Both the position numbers and the translations under genes were made by a program. Of a DNA stretch of 64,000 bases, positions 44,207 to 52,139 are shown piece by piece. The DNA is from Balneola sp. Lineage in GTDB: Bacteria; Bacteroidota; Rhodothermia; Balneolales; Balneolaceae. The notes under the pieces are model-generated. The model did no database searches. It saw only the letters and a program-made list of their open reading frames with translations, and was not told the origin of the DNA. The DNA is taken from contig JAEPNB010000008.1 in assembly GCA_017643645.1 (NCBI GenBank), positions 124,001 to 188,000 of the forward strand, in the 5' to 3' direction. Each line of letters opens with the position of its first letter. Position 1 is the stretch's first letter.

Positions 44207-44776
44207 TTGAGTGTGTATATAGACAAAACCGCCATTGTAGAAAAAGATGTACAAATTGGTAAAGACACCAAAATATGGCACTGGGTCCATGTTATTTCAG
44301 GCGCGCAAATTGGAAGTAATTGTGTGCTTGGTCAGAATGTATTTGTGGGAGGGAAGGCAGTTTTAGGAAATAACGTTCGGGTTCAGAATAATGTATCTAT
44401 TTACGATGAAGTTATTTTAAAAGACGATGTGTTTTGCGGCCCGTCCATGGTTTTTACGAATGTAATCAATCCAAGAAGCCATGTAACCCGCAAGAAAGAG
44501 TATAGAAAAACAGTAGTTGAAAAAGGCGCTTCCATTGGAGCAAACGCCACAATTATATGTGGGAATAAGATAGGTAAATATGCATTTATTGGAGCCGGAT
44601 CTGTAATTACAAAGCCGGTAAAAGCTTTTGCTCTGGTTGTTGGAAATCCGGCTAAACAAATTGGTTGGGTTTCTAAAGCAGGCATCAGACTTCGGTTCAA
44701 TGAATCGGATAAAGCAAAATGCGAAGAAACTAACGAAGAATATTTCTTAAGAAATGGAGAAATATTTCCAAGCTAA
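44207..44776 (+). CDS. wbpD: UDP-2-acetamido-3-amino-glucuronate N-acetyltransferase (WbpD type)
   Basis: Left-handed beta-helix acetyltransferase of 189 residues that acetylates the 3-amino group. It starts SVYIDKTAIVEKDVQIGKDTKIWHWVHV, followed by hexapeptide repeats and GPSMVFTNVINPRSHVTRK with GASIGANATIICG, matching WbpD/WlbB. No ATG is available; translation probably starts at TTG 44207, and GTG 44213 is an alternative. The 7-base repeat array ends 28 bases upstream, so copy-number change could alter the distance to the upstream gene but not the reading frame. Confidence 0.88.
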   Translation: MSVYIDKTAIVEKDVQIGKDTKIWHWVHVISGAQIGSNCVLGQNVFVGGKAVLGNNVRVQNNVSIYDEVILKDDVFCGPSMVFTNVINPRSHVTRKKEYRKTVVEKGASIGANATIICGNKIGKYAFIGAGSVITKPVKAFALVVGNPAKQIGWVSKAGIRLRFNESDKAKCEETNEEYFLRNGEIFPS

Positions 44777-44860
44777 ATATCAATTTTAGTTGCCAAAAGA
44801 TAGATTAACTTTTTCAAGGCTCAATTCATTTTTCACCTCCCACTCTAAATTTTTTTTTGG

Positions 44861-46084
44861 ATGATACCATTACTGGATTTACAAGCGCAATATAGATCAA
44901 TAAAAAAAGAAGTGGATGATAGAATTCAAGAGGTCTTGGATGCTCAATACTTTATAATGGGGGATTCAGTAAAGAATTTTGAGAAAGAGATTAATAGCTA
45001 TATAGGAGCTAATCATTCATTTGGTTGTGCGTCGGGTTCGGATGCATTGCTTTTGGCGCTGATGGCAATAGATATAGAGCCTGGCGACTATGTAATTACT
45101 TCCCCATTTACTTTTTTTGCTACAGCAGGTGCAATATCAAGATTAGGTGCAATTCCGATCTTTATAGATATAGAACATGACAGTTTTAATATCGATCCCG
45201 AAAAGATTCGTGAATTTCTTGAAGGTAAAAGTGATTTGTCAAAAAAACTTCAGATTCCGTTCGAAAAGATAAAGGCAATAATCCCGGTTCATTTATATGG
45301 ACAAATGGCAGATATGGATCCGATCATGGAAATTGCGAAACAATATGATCTTTTTGTTATTGAAGATGCTGCTCAGTCTATAGGCTCAAAGTATAAAGGA
45401 AAAGATGCAGGAACAATTGGCGATTTTGGATGCTTTAGTTTTTTCCCGAGTAAAAACCTAGGAGCCTATGGTGATGGAGGTCTCATTACTGTTAAAGATG
45501 ATACATTAGCGGAAAAGACTAATATTCTGAGGCTACATGGAGCAAAACCAAAGTACCATCATAAGTTCATTGGTATAAACAGCAGATTAGATGCCATTCA
45601 GGCTGCGGTACTCAGCGTGAAATTGAAATACCTAAATGAGTGGTCACATAGACGAAACGAAATTGCTCATATGTACAGCTCTTTATTTCAAGAAACAGGA
45701 TTGGTTTCAGAATATAAAGGTTGCTCTGAATGTAGCTCTCTTTCAAGTTGTGAATTTCCTGATAGGAAAATAGTATTACCTAAAGAAACTACAGGCACTC
45801 CAGAAGAAAACGGATTTCATATTTATCATCAGTATACAATACGATTAAAGAATCGGGATAGTCTTTCAGAGTTTTTGGATTCGGAAAAAATTGGAAATGC
45901 CGTATACTATCCTGTCCCACTTCATATACAAGAATGCTTTTTAAAGTTTAGGTATCAACTGGGAGACTTTCCTGTTTCTGAGTGTGTAAGTCAACAGTCT
46001 ATTTCCCTACCTATCTATCCAGAACTGAAGGAAGAAGAGATATATAAAGTAGTTGATGCAGTAAGTAAATTTGTAAATTTATGA
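44861..46084 (+). CDS. wbpE: DegT/DnrJ/EryC1 aminotransferase (WbpE type)
   Basis: PLP enzyme that aminates the C3 keto sugar made by WbpB. The 407-residue sequence begins MIPLLDLQAQYRSIK, with GCASGSDALLLAL, VIEDAAQSIGSKYKG and the PLP lysine Lys198 in SFFPSKNLGAYGDGG, the WbpE/QdtB signature. Oddly, a segment at about 286-300 (KGCSECSSLSSCEF) adds three cysteines (288, 291, 297) and some 25 residues near the substrate region, which I do not recall in WbpE. It ends in an ATGA overlap with the Wzi-like gene. Confidence 0.88.
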   Translation: MIPLLDLQAQYRSIKKEVDDRIQEVLDAQYFIMGDSVKNFEKEINSYIGANHSFGCASGSDALLLALMAIDIEPGDYVITSPFTFFATAGAISRLGAIPIFIDIEHDSFNIDPEKIREFLEGKSDLSKKLQIPFEKIKAIIPVHLYGQMADMDPIMEIAKQYDLFVIEDAAQSIGSKYKGKDAGTIGDFGCFSFFPSKNLGAYGDGGLITVKDDTLAEKTNILRLHGAKPKYHHKFIGINSRLDAIQAAVLSVKLKYLNEWSHRRNEIAHMYSSLFQETGLVSEYKGCSECSSLSSCEFPDRKIVLPKETTGTPEENGFHIYHQYTIRLKNRDSLSEFLDSEKIGNAVYYPVPLHIQECFLKFRYQLGDFPVSECVSQQSISLPIYPELKEEEIYKVVDAVSKFVNL

Positions 46085-47652
46085 AAGTGAATAAAAAACC
46101 AATTTTAATTGTACTATTGTTATGTTTAATTCAGGTAGTAACATTTGCACAAAACAATCAGGTTCTTCATTTAAACCGCGCTGTTTATCAGGATATCTCA
46201 TATTTACAAAAAAGTGGATACTTACTTGCACTGAACCCAACAAACCTTCCTTATAAAACAGGAGAAGTTTCTGCTGCGATGTCAGAAATTAAAGTTGATG
46301 AACTGTCGAGACTCGAAAAATTTTGGTATGACAGGGTCAATAAAGAGTTAACGGTTAATAATAAAAAAATTGATCAAGGAGATATATATACCGTAGGTAT
46401 TTTAGAAGGTGGCTTTGATCTCAATAATACTGTAGAAAAAGATGGTATCAGGGAAGCCGATGACATAGTTTTATTTATGCCAAATGGCGCATTAATGGGA
46501 TATGCAGAAAAAGGAAATATTTCCGTTCAGTTGGGTTTGGCTCATGACCTCTATTATGACAAAGAAAGATTCGGATATAATACTCTTTCAAGAACATTTG
46601 TACGCAGCGAGGATTATTATATAGGGTATAATTCTAACTTTTTTAGTGCAAATATTGGACGGTTTAATTACTTATGGGCTCCTTATGGTGAAACATCTAC
46701 GGTAATAACAGATAACACACGTTCTTTTGATAATATAAGCTTTGATATCGGGCCGGAATGGTTTAAAGTATCCTCAATATATGGGGAACTTGATAATTTG
46801 AGTACAAATGGTATTTTTGAGAGGAGAAATCTTTTTGAAGGTATTAAAAGAAATATAGCTCTTCATAGAATTGATCTTAAAATTTCAGATAAACTACGTC
46901 TTACTTACTTTGATGGGTTTATCCAATCAGGAAATAATCTCAGTTTATCGCTTAGATATTTGAGTCCGGTAAATTTCTTCTTTTTTGAAAGGAATTCGTA
47001 CCCTGCAAACGAACAATTCAATGCATTTTTTGGTGGAAACATTTGGTCACAATTCGGAAATATTACTTTTAACCTCCAATTATTTCTGGATGATATAATA
47101 ATAAACAGCCCGGATAATTCTCAAGAACCGACAACTCTGGCAATAACGAATTCACTCTATTGGTCTGAATTCTTGCCATCACTATCCATCGGTTACGAGT
47201 TAGAAATGATAGGTTATCAGACCTACAATACTGACCAGGCAGAGGGAAGGTATTTGTATGCAGGAAGAGGAATAGCTACACAGAACAATGATTACATTTT
47301 AGGGAAATTGTTTTTGAAATATCATTTTACCGGACGCTATCAGGGATTATCTCTGGAACCCAAATTTGAATTTCTGGCACAGGGAGAACAAAACATTAAC
47401 CAAGAGTTTGTAGAAAGCTACCCTAACGGAGAAATTGTGGAATTGTTTGTTACAGGAATTCCTGAGTATACAAAGAGAGCAAGCCTTGGAATTGAATATG
47501 ACCCAAATCCATATTTTTGGTTAAACGCCGAGATAGGAGCTAACTTTACGAAAAACCCTAATCATATTCAGAATCAATCTGATTCTAAAATAACTTTTCG
47601 ATTAGAATCAGGATTCAGAATATCTGTGGAAGAGCTACTGAGTGTTTTCTGA
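46081..47652 (+). CDS. Wzi-like capsule assembly outer-membrane protein
   Basis: The 523-residue protein has a signal peptide (ending VVTFAQ) and a beta-rich body ending KITFRLESGFRISVEELLSVF. Early helical segments (VYQDISYLQKSGYLLALNPTNLPYKTGEVSAAM) followed by strands with GRFNYLWAPYGE and SPVNFFFFER fit the Wzi family, an outer-membrane lectin-like barrel that anchors capsule in Escherichia coli. It is the last gene of the polysaccharide locus and overlaps wbpE by four bases, which supports a surface-attachment role. A terminator-like hairpin follows. Confidence 0.75.
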   Translation: MKVNKKPILIVLLLCLIQVVTFAQNNQVLHLNRAVYQDISYLQKSGYLLALNPTNLPYKTGEVSAAMSEIKVDELSRLEKFWYDRVNKELTVNNKKIDQGDIYTVGILEGGFDLNNTVEKDGIREADDIVLFMPNGALMGYAEKGNISVQLGLAHDLYYDKERFGYNTLSRTFVRSEDYYIGYNSNFFSANIGRFNYLWAPYGETSTVITDNTRSFDNISFDIGPEWFKVSSIYGELDNLSTNGIFERRNLFEGIKRNIALHRIDLKISDKLRLTYFDGFIQSGNNLSLSLRYLSPVNFFFFERNSYPANEQFNAFFGGNIWSQFGNITFNLQLFLDDIIINSPDNSQEPTTLAITNSLYWSEFLPSLSIGYELEMIGYQTYNTDQAEGRYLYAGRGIATQNNDYILGKLFLKYHFTGRYQGLSLEPKFEFLAQGEQNINQEFVESYPNGEIVELFVTGIPEYTKRASLGIEYDPNPYFWLNAEIGANFTKNPNHIQNQSDSKITFRLESGFRISVEELLSVF

Positions 47653-47680
47653 ACCGAAACTAAATGTTTTGGTTTATACC
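47652..47680 (+). terminator. probable terminator at the end of the polysaccharide locus
   Basis: aaccgaaac (47652-47660) pairs with gttttggtt (47666-47674) with one G-U pair and a five-base loop, then a short T-rich stretch. It begins at the last base of the Wzi-like gene stop. The T-run is weak, hence moderate confidence. The rest of the 263-base gap to the exosortase gene shows no other clear signal. Confidence 0.5.
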
Positions 47681-47915
47681 TTCAGTAAAATTATTGATGT
47701 ACTAATGAGATTTCTGATTCTCTGGTCAACAGTCATATCTTAGAATAAGAAAGCACTACAGCTTTTATGTTTTCAAAATCTATAATACTTATACTTCAGA
47801 CAAAATAAACTGAACAGTAATAGCTACGGAAGCTGAATTAGAATTGTCTCTAATAGTTGAATACAACAGGTATTCTGAGTTTCTTGAAGGCTGATATTAT
47901 TTTAACCCAAATGAA

Positions 47916-48419
47916 ATGAAGTCACCACTTGCAAAATTTATATTAAAATCGGTTGGGTTTTTTCTAATATGGTATGTGGTTTACGAACTTTGGTTACTGC
48001 CTGATGGCCGATTGGATGAGTTTATATCCTTAAATGTAATTGAGATCGGGAAGGGAATCCTGGAGTGGTTTGGTTTTGAGATTTTTAGCTATGGCAGAGT
48101 TGTAGGGATATTCGGTAATTCCGGAGTTGAAATAGTGGATGGTTGTAACGGAATTGCTGCAATGGGATTATTTTTTGGATTTATAATTGCCTATCCGGGT
48201 GAAATCTATAAAAAAATCAGTTTTACTATATTGGGTATTTGTCTGATATATATTTCTAATATAGCCCGGATTGTTGCTTTAGTAATTACCCAGGAAACAA
48301 ATCCAGAAATATTTAATTTTTTCCATGACTATACGACCACAGCAATTTTCTATTTTATTATTTTTGGACTTTGGATGGTTTGGGTAAACTATTCAAACAG
48401 CACTTTTGGTAATGAATAA
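47916..48419 (+). CDS. exosortase/archaeosortase family protein
   Basis: Integral membrane cysteine protease/transpeptidase family, 167 residues with about five membrane segments. The catalytic triad of the family is complete: Cys77 in VDGCNGI, Arg118 in NIARIVAL and His137 in NFFHDY. Exosortases process proteins carrying a C-terminal PEP-CTERM-like tripartite signal, often in exopolysaccharide producers; no such target is visible in this window. At 167 residues this is a short core version. It overlaps a small membrane protein gene by 14 bases, the arrangement of a dedicated partner. Confidence 0.85.
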   Translation: MKSPLAKFILKSVGFFLIWYVVYELWLLPDGRLDEFISLNVIEIGKGILEWFGFEIFSYGRVVGIFGNSGVEIVDGCNGIAAMGLFFGFIIAYPGEIYKKISFTILGICLIYISNIARIVALVITQETNPEIFNFFHDYTTTAIFYFIIFGLWMVWVNYSNSTFGNE

Positions 48420-48894
48420 GAAAGTATTATTTAAGGCCCTCGCTTTAGTTCTATTCATTTTATTTTACTTTAAAGGGGTTATTCCGTTACGGGAAAGCGC
48501 AATGGATGAGGTGAAATCTCATATGTTTGAAAATATCGACGAAGAAATAAAAATTTTTGAAGAGGGTGCAAGAGGAGTCACAGTTTACGAGGTAGGTTTT
48601 TCTCAAAAATATAAAGCCAGAATACCATTCGGAATGAACTTTTTCATTGGAATCATCGGACTAATTCTTATTTCAGCCACAAGAAAATTCTACTTTATTG
48701 AAATTGGAGTTCAGGTATTATTTGGGTCGATAATAGCGTTTTCTTTTTTATATGGTGTACAGGGGAATATTTCATTTCTAAGAATCTCAGATATGGCAAG
48801 TATTTACTTCCTTCCGTTATCCTCTCTTTTTATGGTGGTTCTTGCATTCATCGAGAAGAAAATGTTAAAAATGAAGTCAGAAAATGAAAACTAA
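48406..48894 (+). CDS. exosortase-associated small membrane protein
   Basis: The 162-residue protein has one N-terminal membrane segment (about 7-27), an external loop of about 50 residues (DEVKSHMFENIDEEIKIFEEGARGVTVYEVGF) and three more membrane segments (about 76-92, 100-118, 130-148). No catalytic motif is visible. The 14-base overlap with the exosortase gene suggests the two proteins act together, as known for small partner proteins of some Bacteroidota exosortases. The start may be the first or second ATG (48406 or 48412). It overlaps the glycerate kinase gene by 11 bases. Confidence 0.6.
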   Translation: MVMNKKVLFKALALVLFILFYFKGVIPLRESAMDEVKSHMFENIDEEIKIFEEGARGVTVYEVGFSQKYKARIPFGMNFFIGIIGLILISATRKFYFIEIGVQVLFGSIIAFSFLYGVQGNISFLRISDMASIYFLPLSSLFMVVLAFIEKKMLKMKSENEN

Positions 48895-50164
48895 ACTCAG
48901 TTCTCAAAACAATGTATTGAGAAAGATTCCTGAGATATTATTACAGGACTTGGAACCTCAGTCAACAGATCTGGAGCTAAATAAAGACGAGAATGTCTGG
49001 TTAATTGCTGTCGGAAAAGGTGCTCTGAAAATGGCTGCTGATATAACCCAAAAGTATAGACATCAAATAGAGGATGGAATAGTGATTTCTCCATACTCCG
49101 GCTTTGTAACTGAGCAAGTTCAGGTTTTCAAAGGCTCTCACCCCATTCCTGATTCTGATACAGTGGCTGCTTCCTATGAAGTAAAGGATTTTGTGCAGAA
49201 AATTCCATCAGGGGATACGCTAATTTTTTGTATCTCAGGTGGAGCCTCATCTATGTTAATGATTCCACCTTTCGGGATTGAGATCGAAGAGATTTGTCAG
49301 CTTTATTCTCTACTGCTAAAATCCGGAGCATCTATAGATGAAATGAATATTGTTCGAAAACATGTATGTGACTTAAAGGGAGGGAAGCTTGCTGAAGAAA
49401 TCAATCATTTGAAATTAATTTCAGTAATTGAATCGGATGTTCCGGGAGATTCATTAACTACAATTGGAAGCGGACCTACAATTCCTGATCCATCTACATT
49501 TGTTCAAGCCGTTCAAATTTTAAAGAATCTGAATATTTGGAATCTCTTACCGATTACTATTCAGGAGCATTTGATTTGTGGTGTAGAGGGATATATTCCG
49601 GAGAATCCTAAACCCGAACTGAATGAACATCCGGATCATAAGATTAAATTGCTATCAGGTTTGGATGAGTTGAGAAATAAAGTCTCATCCTTACTTAAAA
49701 ATGAAGGATATAATGTATTTTTAAATGAAGCAGGATATTCCGGTACGGTACAGGAAGTAGCAAAACAGATCTGCAGTAAAGCAATTTCAACTCTCAGTTC
49801 TAAAAGTGAGCTTAAAAAACCGGCAGCACTTATTTACTTCGGAGAAAGTACTGTCAAAATAAGAGGTGAAGGAAAAGGGGGGAGAAATCAGGAGTTGGCA
49901 TTGATGGCGGCGCTTTCATTTGAAGGTCAGCATGCTATATCGATGCTGAGTATTGACACAGACGGGATTGATGGCCCAACCGATGTTGCAGGGGCGATCG
50001 TCGATTCAAATACAACTTTAATGGCACGTAAAAATAAAATAGAGCCTGAAAAGTTTCTGATAACAAATAATTCATATGAATTTCATAAACAAGCGGGAAC
50101 ACATATTAAAACGGGTTCGACAGGGATAAACTTAATGGATTTGCAGATAGTACTAATAAATTAA
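48884..50164 (+). CDS. glycerate 2-kinase (GckA/MOFRL family)
   Basis: The 426-residue enzyme phosphorylates D-glycerate to 2-phosphoglycerate. Family signatures are WLIAVGKGALKMA near residue 40, SHPIPDSDTVAAS, FCISGGASSMLM (about 110-121), DEMNIVRKHVCDLKGGKLA and, in the MOFRL domain, GGRNQELAL with SIDTDGIDGPTDVAGA. All are present and in order. It overlaps the exosortase partner gene and is followed by a palindromic repeat, so it may end that operon. A functional link to the exosortase is not evident. Confidence 0.9.
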   Translation: MKTKLSSQNNVLRKIPEILLQDLEPQSTDLELNKDENVWLIAVGKGALKMAADITQKYRHQIEDGIVISPYSGFVTEQVQVFKGSHPIPDSDTVAASYEVKDFVQKIPSGDTLIFCISGGASSMLMIPPFGIEIEEICQLYSLLLKSGASIDEMNIVRKHVCDLKGGKLAEEINHLKLISVIESDVPGDSLTTIGSGPTIPDPSTFVQAVQILKNLNIWNLLPITIQEHLICGVEGYIPENPKPELNEHPDHKIKLLSGLDELRNKVSSLLKNEGYNVFLNEAGYSGTVQEVAKQICSKAISTLSSKSELKKPAALIYFGESTVKIRGEGKGGRNQELALMAALSFEGQHAISMLSIDTDGIDGPTDVAGAIVDSNTTLMARKNKIEPEKFLITNNSYEFHKQAGTHIKTGSTGINLMDLQIVLIN

Positions 50165-50200
50165 GAATTCAAAATTGAGAATTATAAATTTTGAATTCTT
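50163..50200. repeat. AT-rich palindrome after glycerate kinase
   Basis: Perfect 14-base arms aagaattcaaaatt (50163-50176) and aattttgaattctt (50187-50200) with a ten-base loop, starting at the last bases of the glycerate kinase gene. It is a relative of the palindromes at 4553-4580 and 62306-62334. It can fold as a terminator stem, but no T-run follows. Confidence 0.75.
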
Positions 50201-50251
50201 AATTCACATGTGTCGAGTCTGTTTCCTATTTTCAATAAATAATTAAAATTT

Positions 50252-51271
50252 ATGATTTGGCAATCTCCATTATTACTTTGGCTATTAATTCTCATTCCGG
50301 TGTTGGTTGTTGGTGTGTGGTTGAAAACAAAATCACTCAAAAAAAAGAGATCCGGCTTTTTTAATGACGAATTATTTACCAAACTCAGAAAAGGTTTTTG
50401 GAAACCGGGCGATATACTACGAACTAGTTTTGTTATAACAGGTCTCTCTTTTCTTTTATTAGCTTTTGCAGGTCCCAAAATAGGAACAGAAGTCCGGGAA
50501 GTTAAAAGGCAGGGAGTTGATATGTTGATTGCTCTGGATCTTTCTGCGAGCATGAATGCAGAAGATGTTCGTCCGAGCAGGTTAGAAAAAGCGAAGTTCG
50601 AGATCAACAGACTTATTGAAAGATTGAAAGGAGACCGGGTTGGTTTAATAGTTTTTACCGGGGAAGCATATCTTCAAAGCCCGATGACTTTAGATTATTC
50701 AGCACTTAAGCTCTTTCTCGATATTGCTGATACTGATCAAATGCCAAGTTCTGCAACGGATTTTAAAGCCGCTATGGAAACATCGTTAACTGCTTTCGAA
50801 TCACTGGAAGAAAATGAAACCGAAGCAGCAAAAGTACTTTTGATAATTTCTGATGGGGAAGATCATGGACAATCTTATGATGCTCCACTTCAAAAGCTGA
50901 TCGAAAAAAATATTTATGTGTATACTTTGGGTATAGGTACAGATGCAGGCACAACCATTCCTATTTACGAAGAAAACTCATCAAACCTGATTGGTTATAA
51001 AAGAGACAGATCTGGCAAAGTAGTAACTACTTCACTACAAAGTGACGAGCTCAGACAAATAGCGAGTAAAGGAAACGGAACCTATTATGCAATAGAGAGA
51101 GGGAATGATGGCATTGATGCTTTTCTCGCAAGAGTGGATGAGCTTGAAAAGGGAGAATTCTCAAGTCAGGAATACGCTGACTATAAAAACCAATATCAAT
51201 GGATGGGTGCACTGGCATTGTTTTGCTTTACGTTAGCTTACCTTGTTCCAACTTATCGAAAAGAAAATTAG
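50252..51271 (+). CDS. BatA/BatB-like VWA-domain membrane protein
   Basis: The 339-residue protein has two N-terminal membrane segments (about 5-25 and 55-72), a von Willebrand A domain with MIDAS motif DLSAS (about 95-99) and matching Thr and Asp further on (SSATDFKAA, SDGEDHG), and a C-terminal membrane segment (about 312-330). This is the BatA/BatB layout of aerotolerance operons in Bacteroidota. The usual MoxR ATPase, DUF58 and TPR neighbours are missing here. The HAD phosphatase gene starts right after its stop codon, and a DUF4175 gene lies convergent. Confidence 0.85.
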   Translation: MIWQSPLLLWLLILIPVLVVGVWLKTKSLKKKRSGFFNDELFTKLRKGFWKPGDILRTSFVITGLSFLLLAFAGPKIGTEVREVKRQGVDMLIALDLSASMNAEDVRPSRLEKAKFEINRLIERLKGDRVGLIVFTGEAYLQSPMTLDYSALKLFLDIADTDQMPSSATDFKAAMETSLTAFESLEENETEAAKVLLIISDGEDHGQSYDAPLQKLIEKNIYVYTLGIGTDAGTTIPIYEENSSNLIGYKRDRSGKVVTTSLQSDELRQIASKGNGTYYAIERGNDGIDAFLARVDELEKGEFSSQEYADYKNQYQWMGALALFCFTLAYLVPTYRKEN

Positions 51272-52021
51272 ATGATCAAACTGTTTATTACCGATTTAGA
51301 CGGATGTATAAGTATGCCTTTTATTCCGCCTAAATGGGACGTTATTACTGAACTGAAAAACCTGAATGAGCAGAGTAAAACTGATGAAAGTATTCCTCCT
51401 TTAACGATTTGTACAGGTCGACCGATGCCTTATGCAGAAGCGGTATATCAGTGGATGGGAATGTATAAACCTTTTTTATTTGAGAGCGGAGGAGGTGTTT
51501 ACGATATGGATAACAATAAATTACACTGGCACCCAACTTTTGATACAGCTAGAGAACGTGAATTGGGAGAGTTAAAAACTCATCTTAGAACGAATTTCAT
51601 TGAAAAATACCCAAATACCATACCGGAATTTGCAAAATTCACGGATTCAGGAATCATAAATCAAAAACCTGAAGTTATCTATAAAATGTATCCTGAGATC
51701 AGAAATTATGTGGATACGAATTATCCTGATTTTGAAGTCCATTATACAGATGTTTCCATTAATGTAATCTCAAAAAGTACTAATAAAGGAGAAGGGATTA
51801 AATTCCTTTGTGAGCTTCTTGAATTGCAGTTGAACGAAGTAGCTTTTATTGGCGACACCGGTGGCGACAGACCCGGATTGGAAATTGTAGGGAAACCTTT
51901 TGCTCCTAATAATGCAATGGAATCAGCTAAAGAAGTTTCTGAAGTAATGAGCGGAAATGATGCCGACGCAGTTTTGGAGGCTTATAAAAAAGTGATTGAA
52001 TATAATCGGTCTCTGAAGTGA
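51272..52021 (+). CDS. HAD-superfamily (type IIB) phosphatase
   Basis: The 249-residue protein has the HAD nucleophile motif DLDGC (8-12), TICTGRPM (about 46-53) as motif II, a C2B-type cap in the middle and GDTGGDRPGLE near residue 195 as motif IV. It resembles sucrose-phosphate, mannosyl-3-phosphoglycerate and Cof-type phosphatases. The variant GDTGGDRPGLE differs from the usual GDxxND, so the metal site is slightly altered. The start codon directly follows the previous stop. Substrate unknown; a phosphorylated sugar or glyceryl sugar is plausible. Confidence 0.75.
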   Translation: MIKLFITDLDGCISMPFIPPKWDVITELKNLNEQSKTDESIPPLTICTGRPMPYAEAVYQWMGMYKPFLFESGGGVYDMDNNKLHWHPTFDTARERELGELKTHLRTNFIEKYPNTIPEFAKFTDSGIINQKPEVIYKMYPEIRNYVDTNYPDFEVHYTDVSINVISKSTNKGEGIKFLCELLELQLNEVAFIGDTGGDRPGLEIVGKPFAPNNAMESAKEVSEVMSGNDADAVLEAYKKVIEYNRSLK

Positions 52022-52139
52022 AAAGTAAAAAAGGTAAAAGTGAAAAGCGTTTGTCAATAAAAATACAAACCTGATTCGTTCATCTTTTCCCGTTTTTACA
52101 TTTCTCTTTTTACTTCTCCCTTTTTCTATTCACGTGTAA
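52016..52139. repeat. A-rich dispersed repeat (copy 2) with imperfect inverted arm
   Basis: 52016-52045 matches 1735-1764 at 29 of 30 bases. The right part (about 52090-52135) is pyrimidine-rich and roughly complementary, and gtttgt/acaaac (52049-52054 and 52065-52070) form a small central stem. The element fills the gap between two convergent genes and may terminate both. Its first bases overlap the HAD gene stop. Confidence 0.65.

Noticed and set aside
44022-44210. Possible 62-residue gene with heptapeptide repeats
   Set aside because: It starts inside wbpB in another frame and most of it is the translated 7-base repeat, a well-known source of false gene calls.
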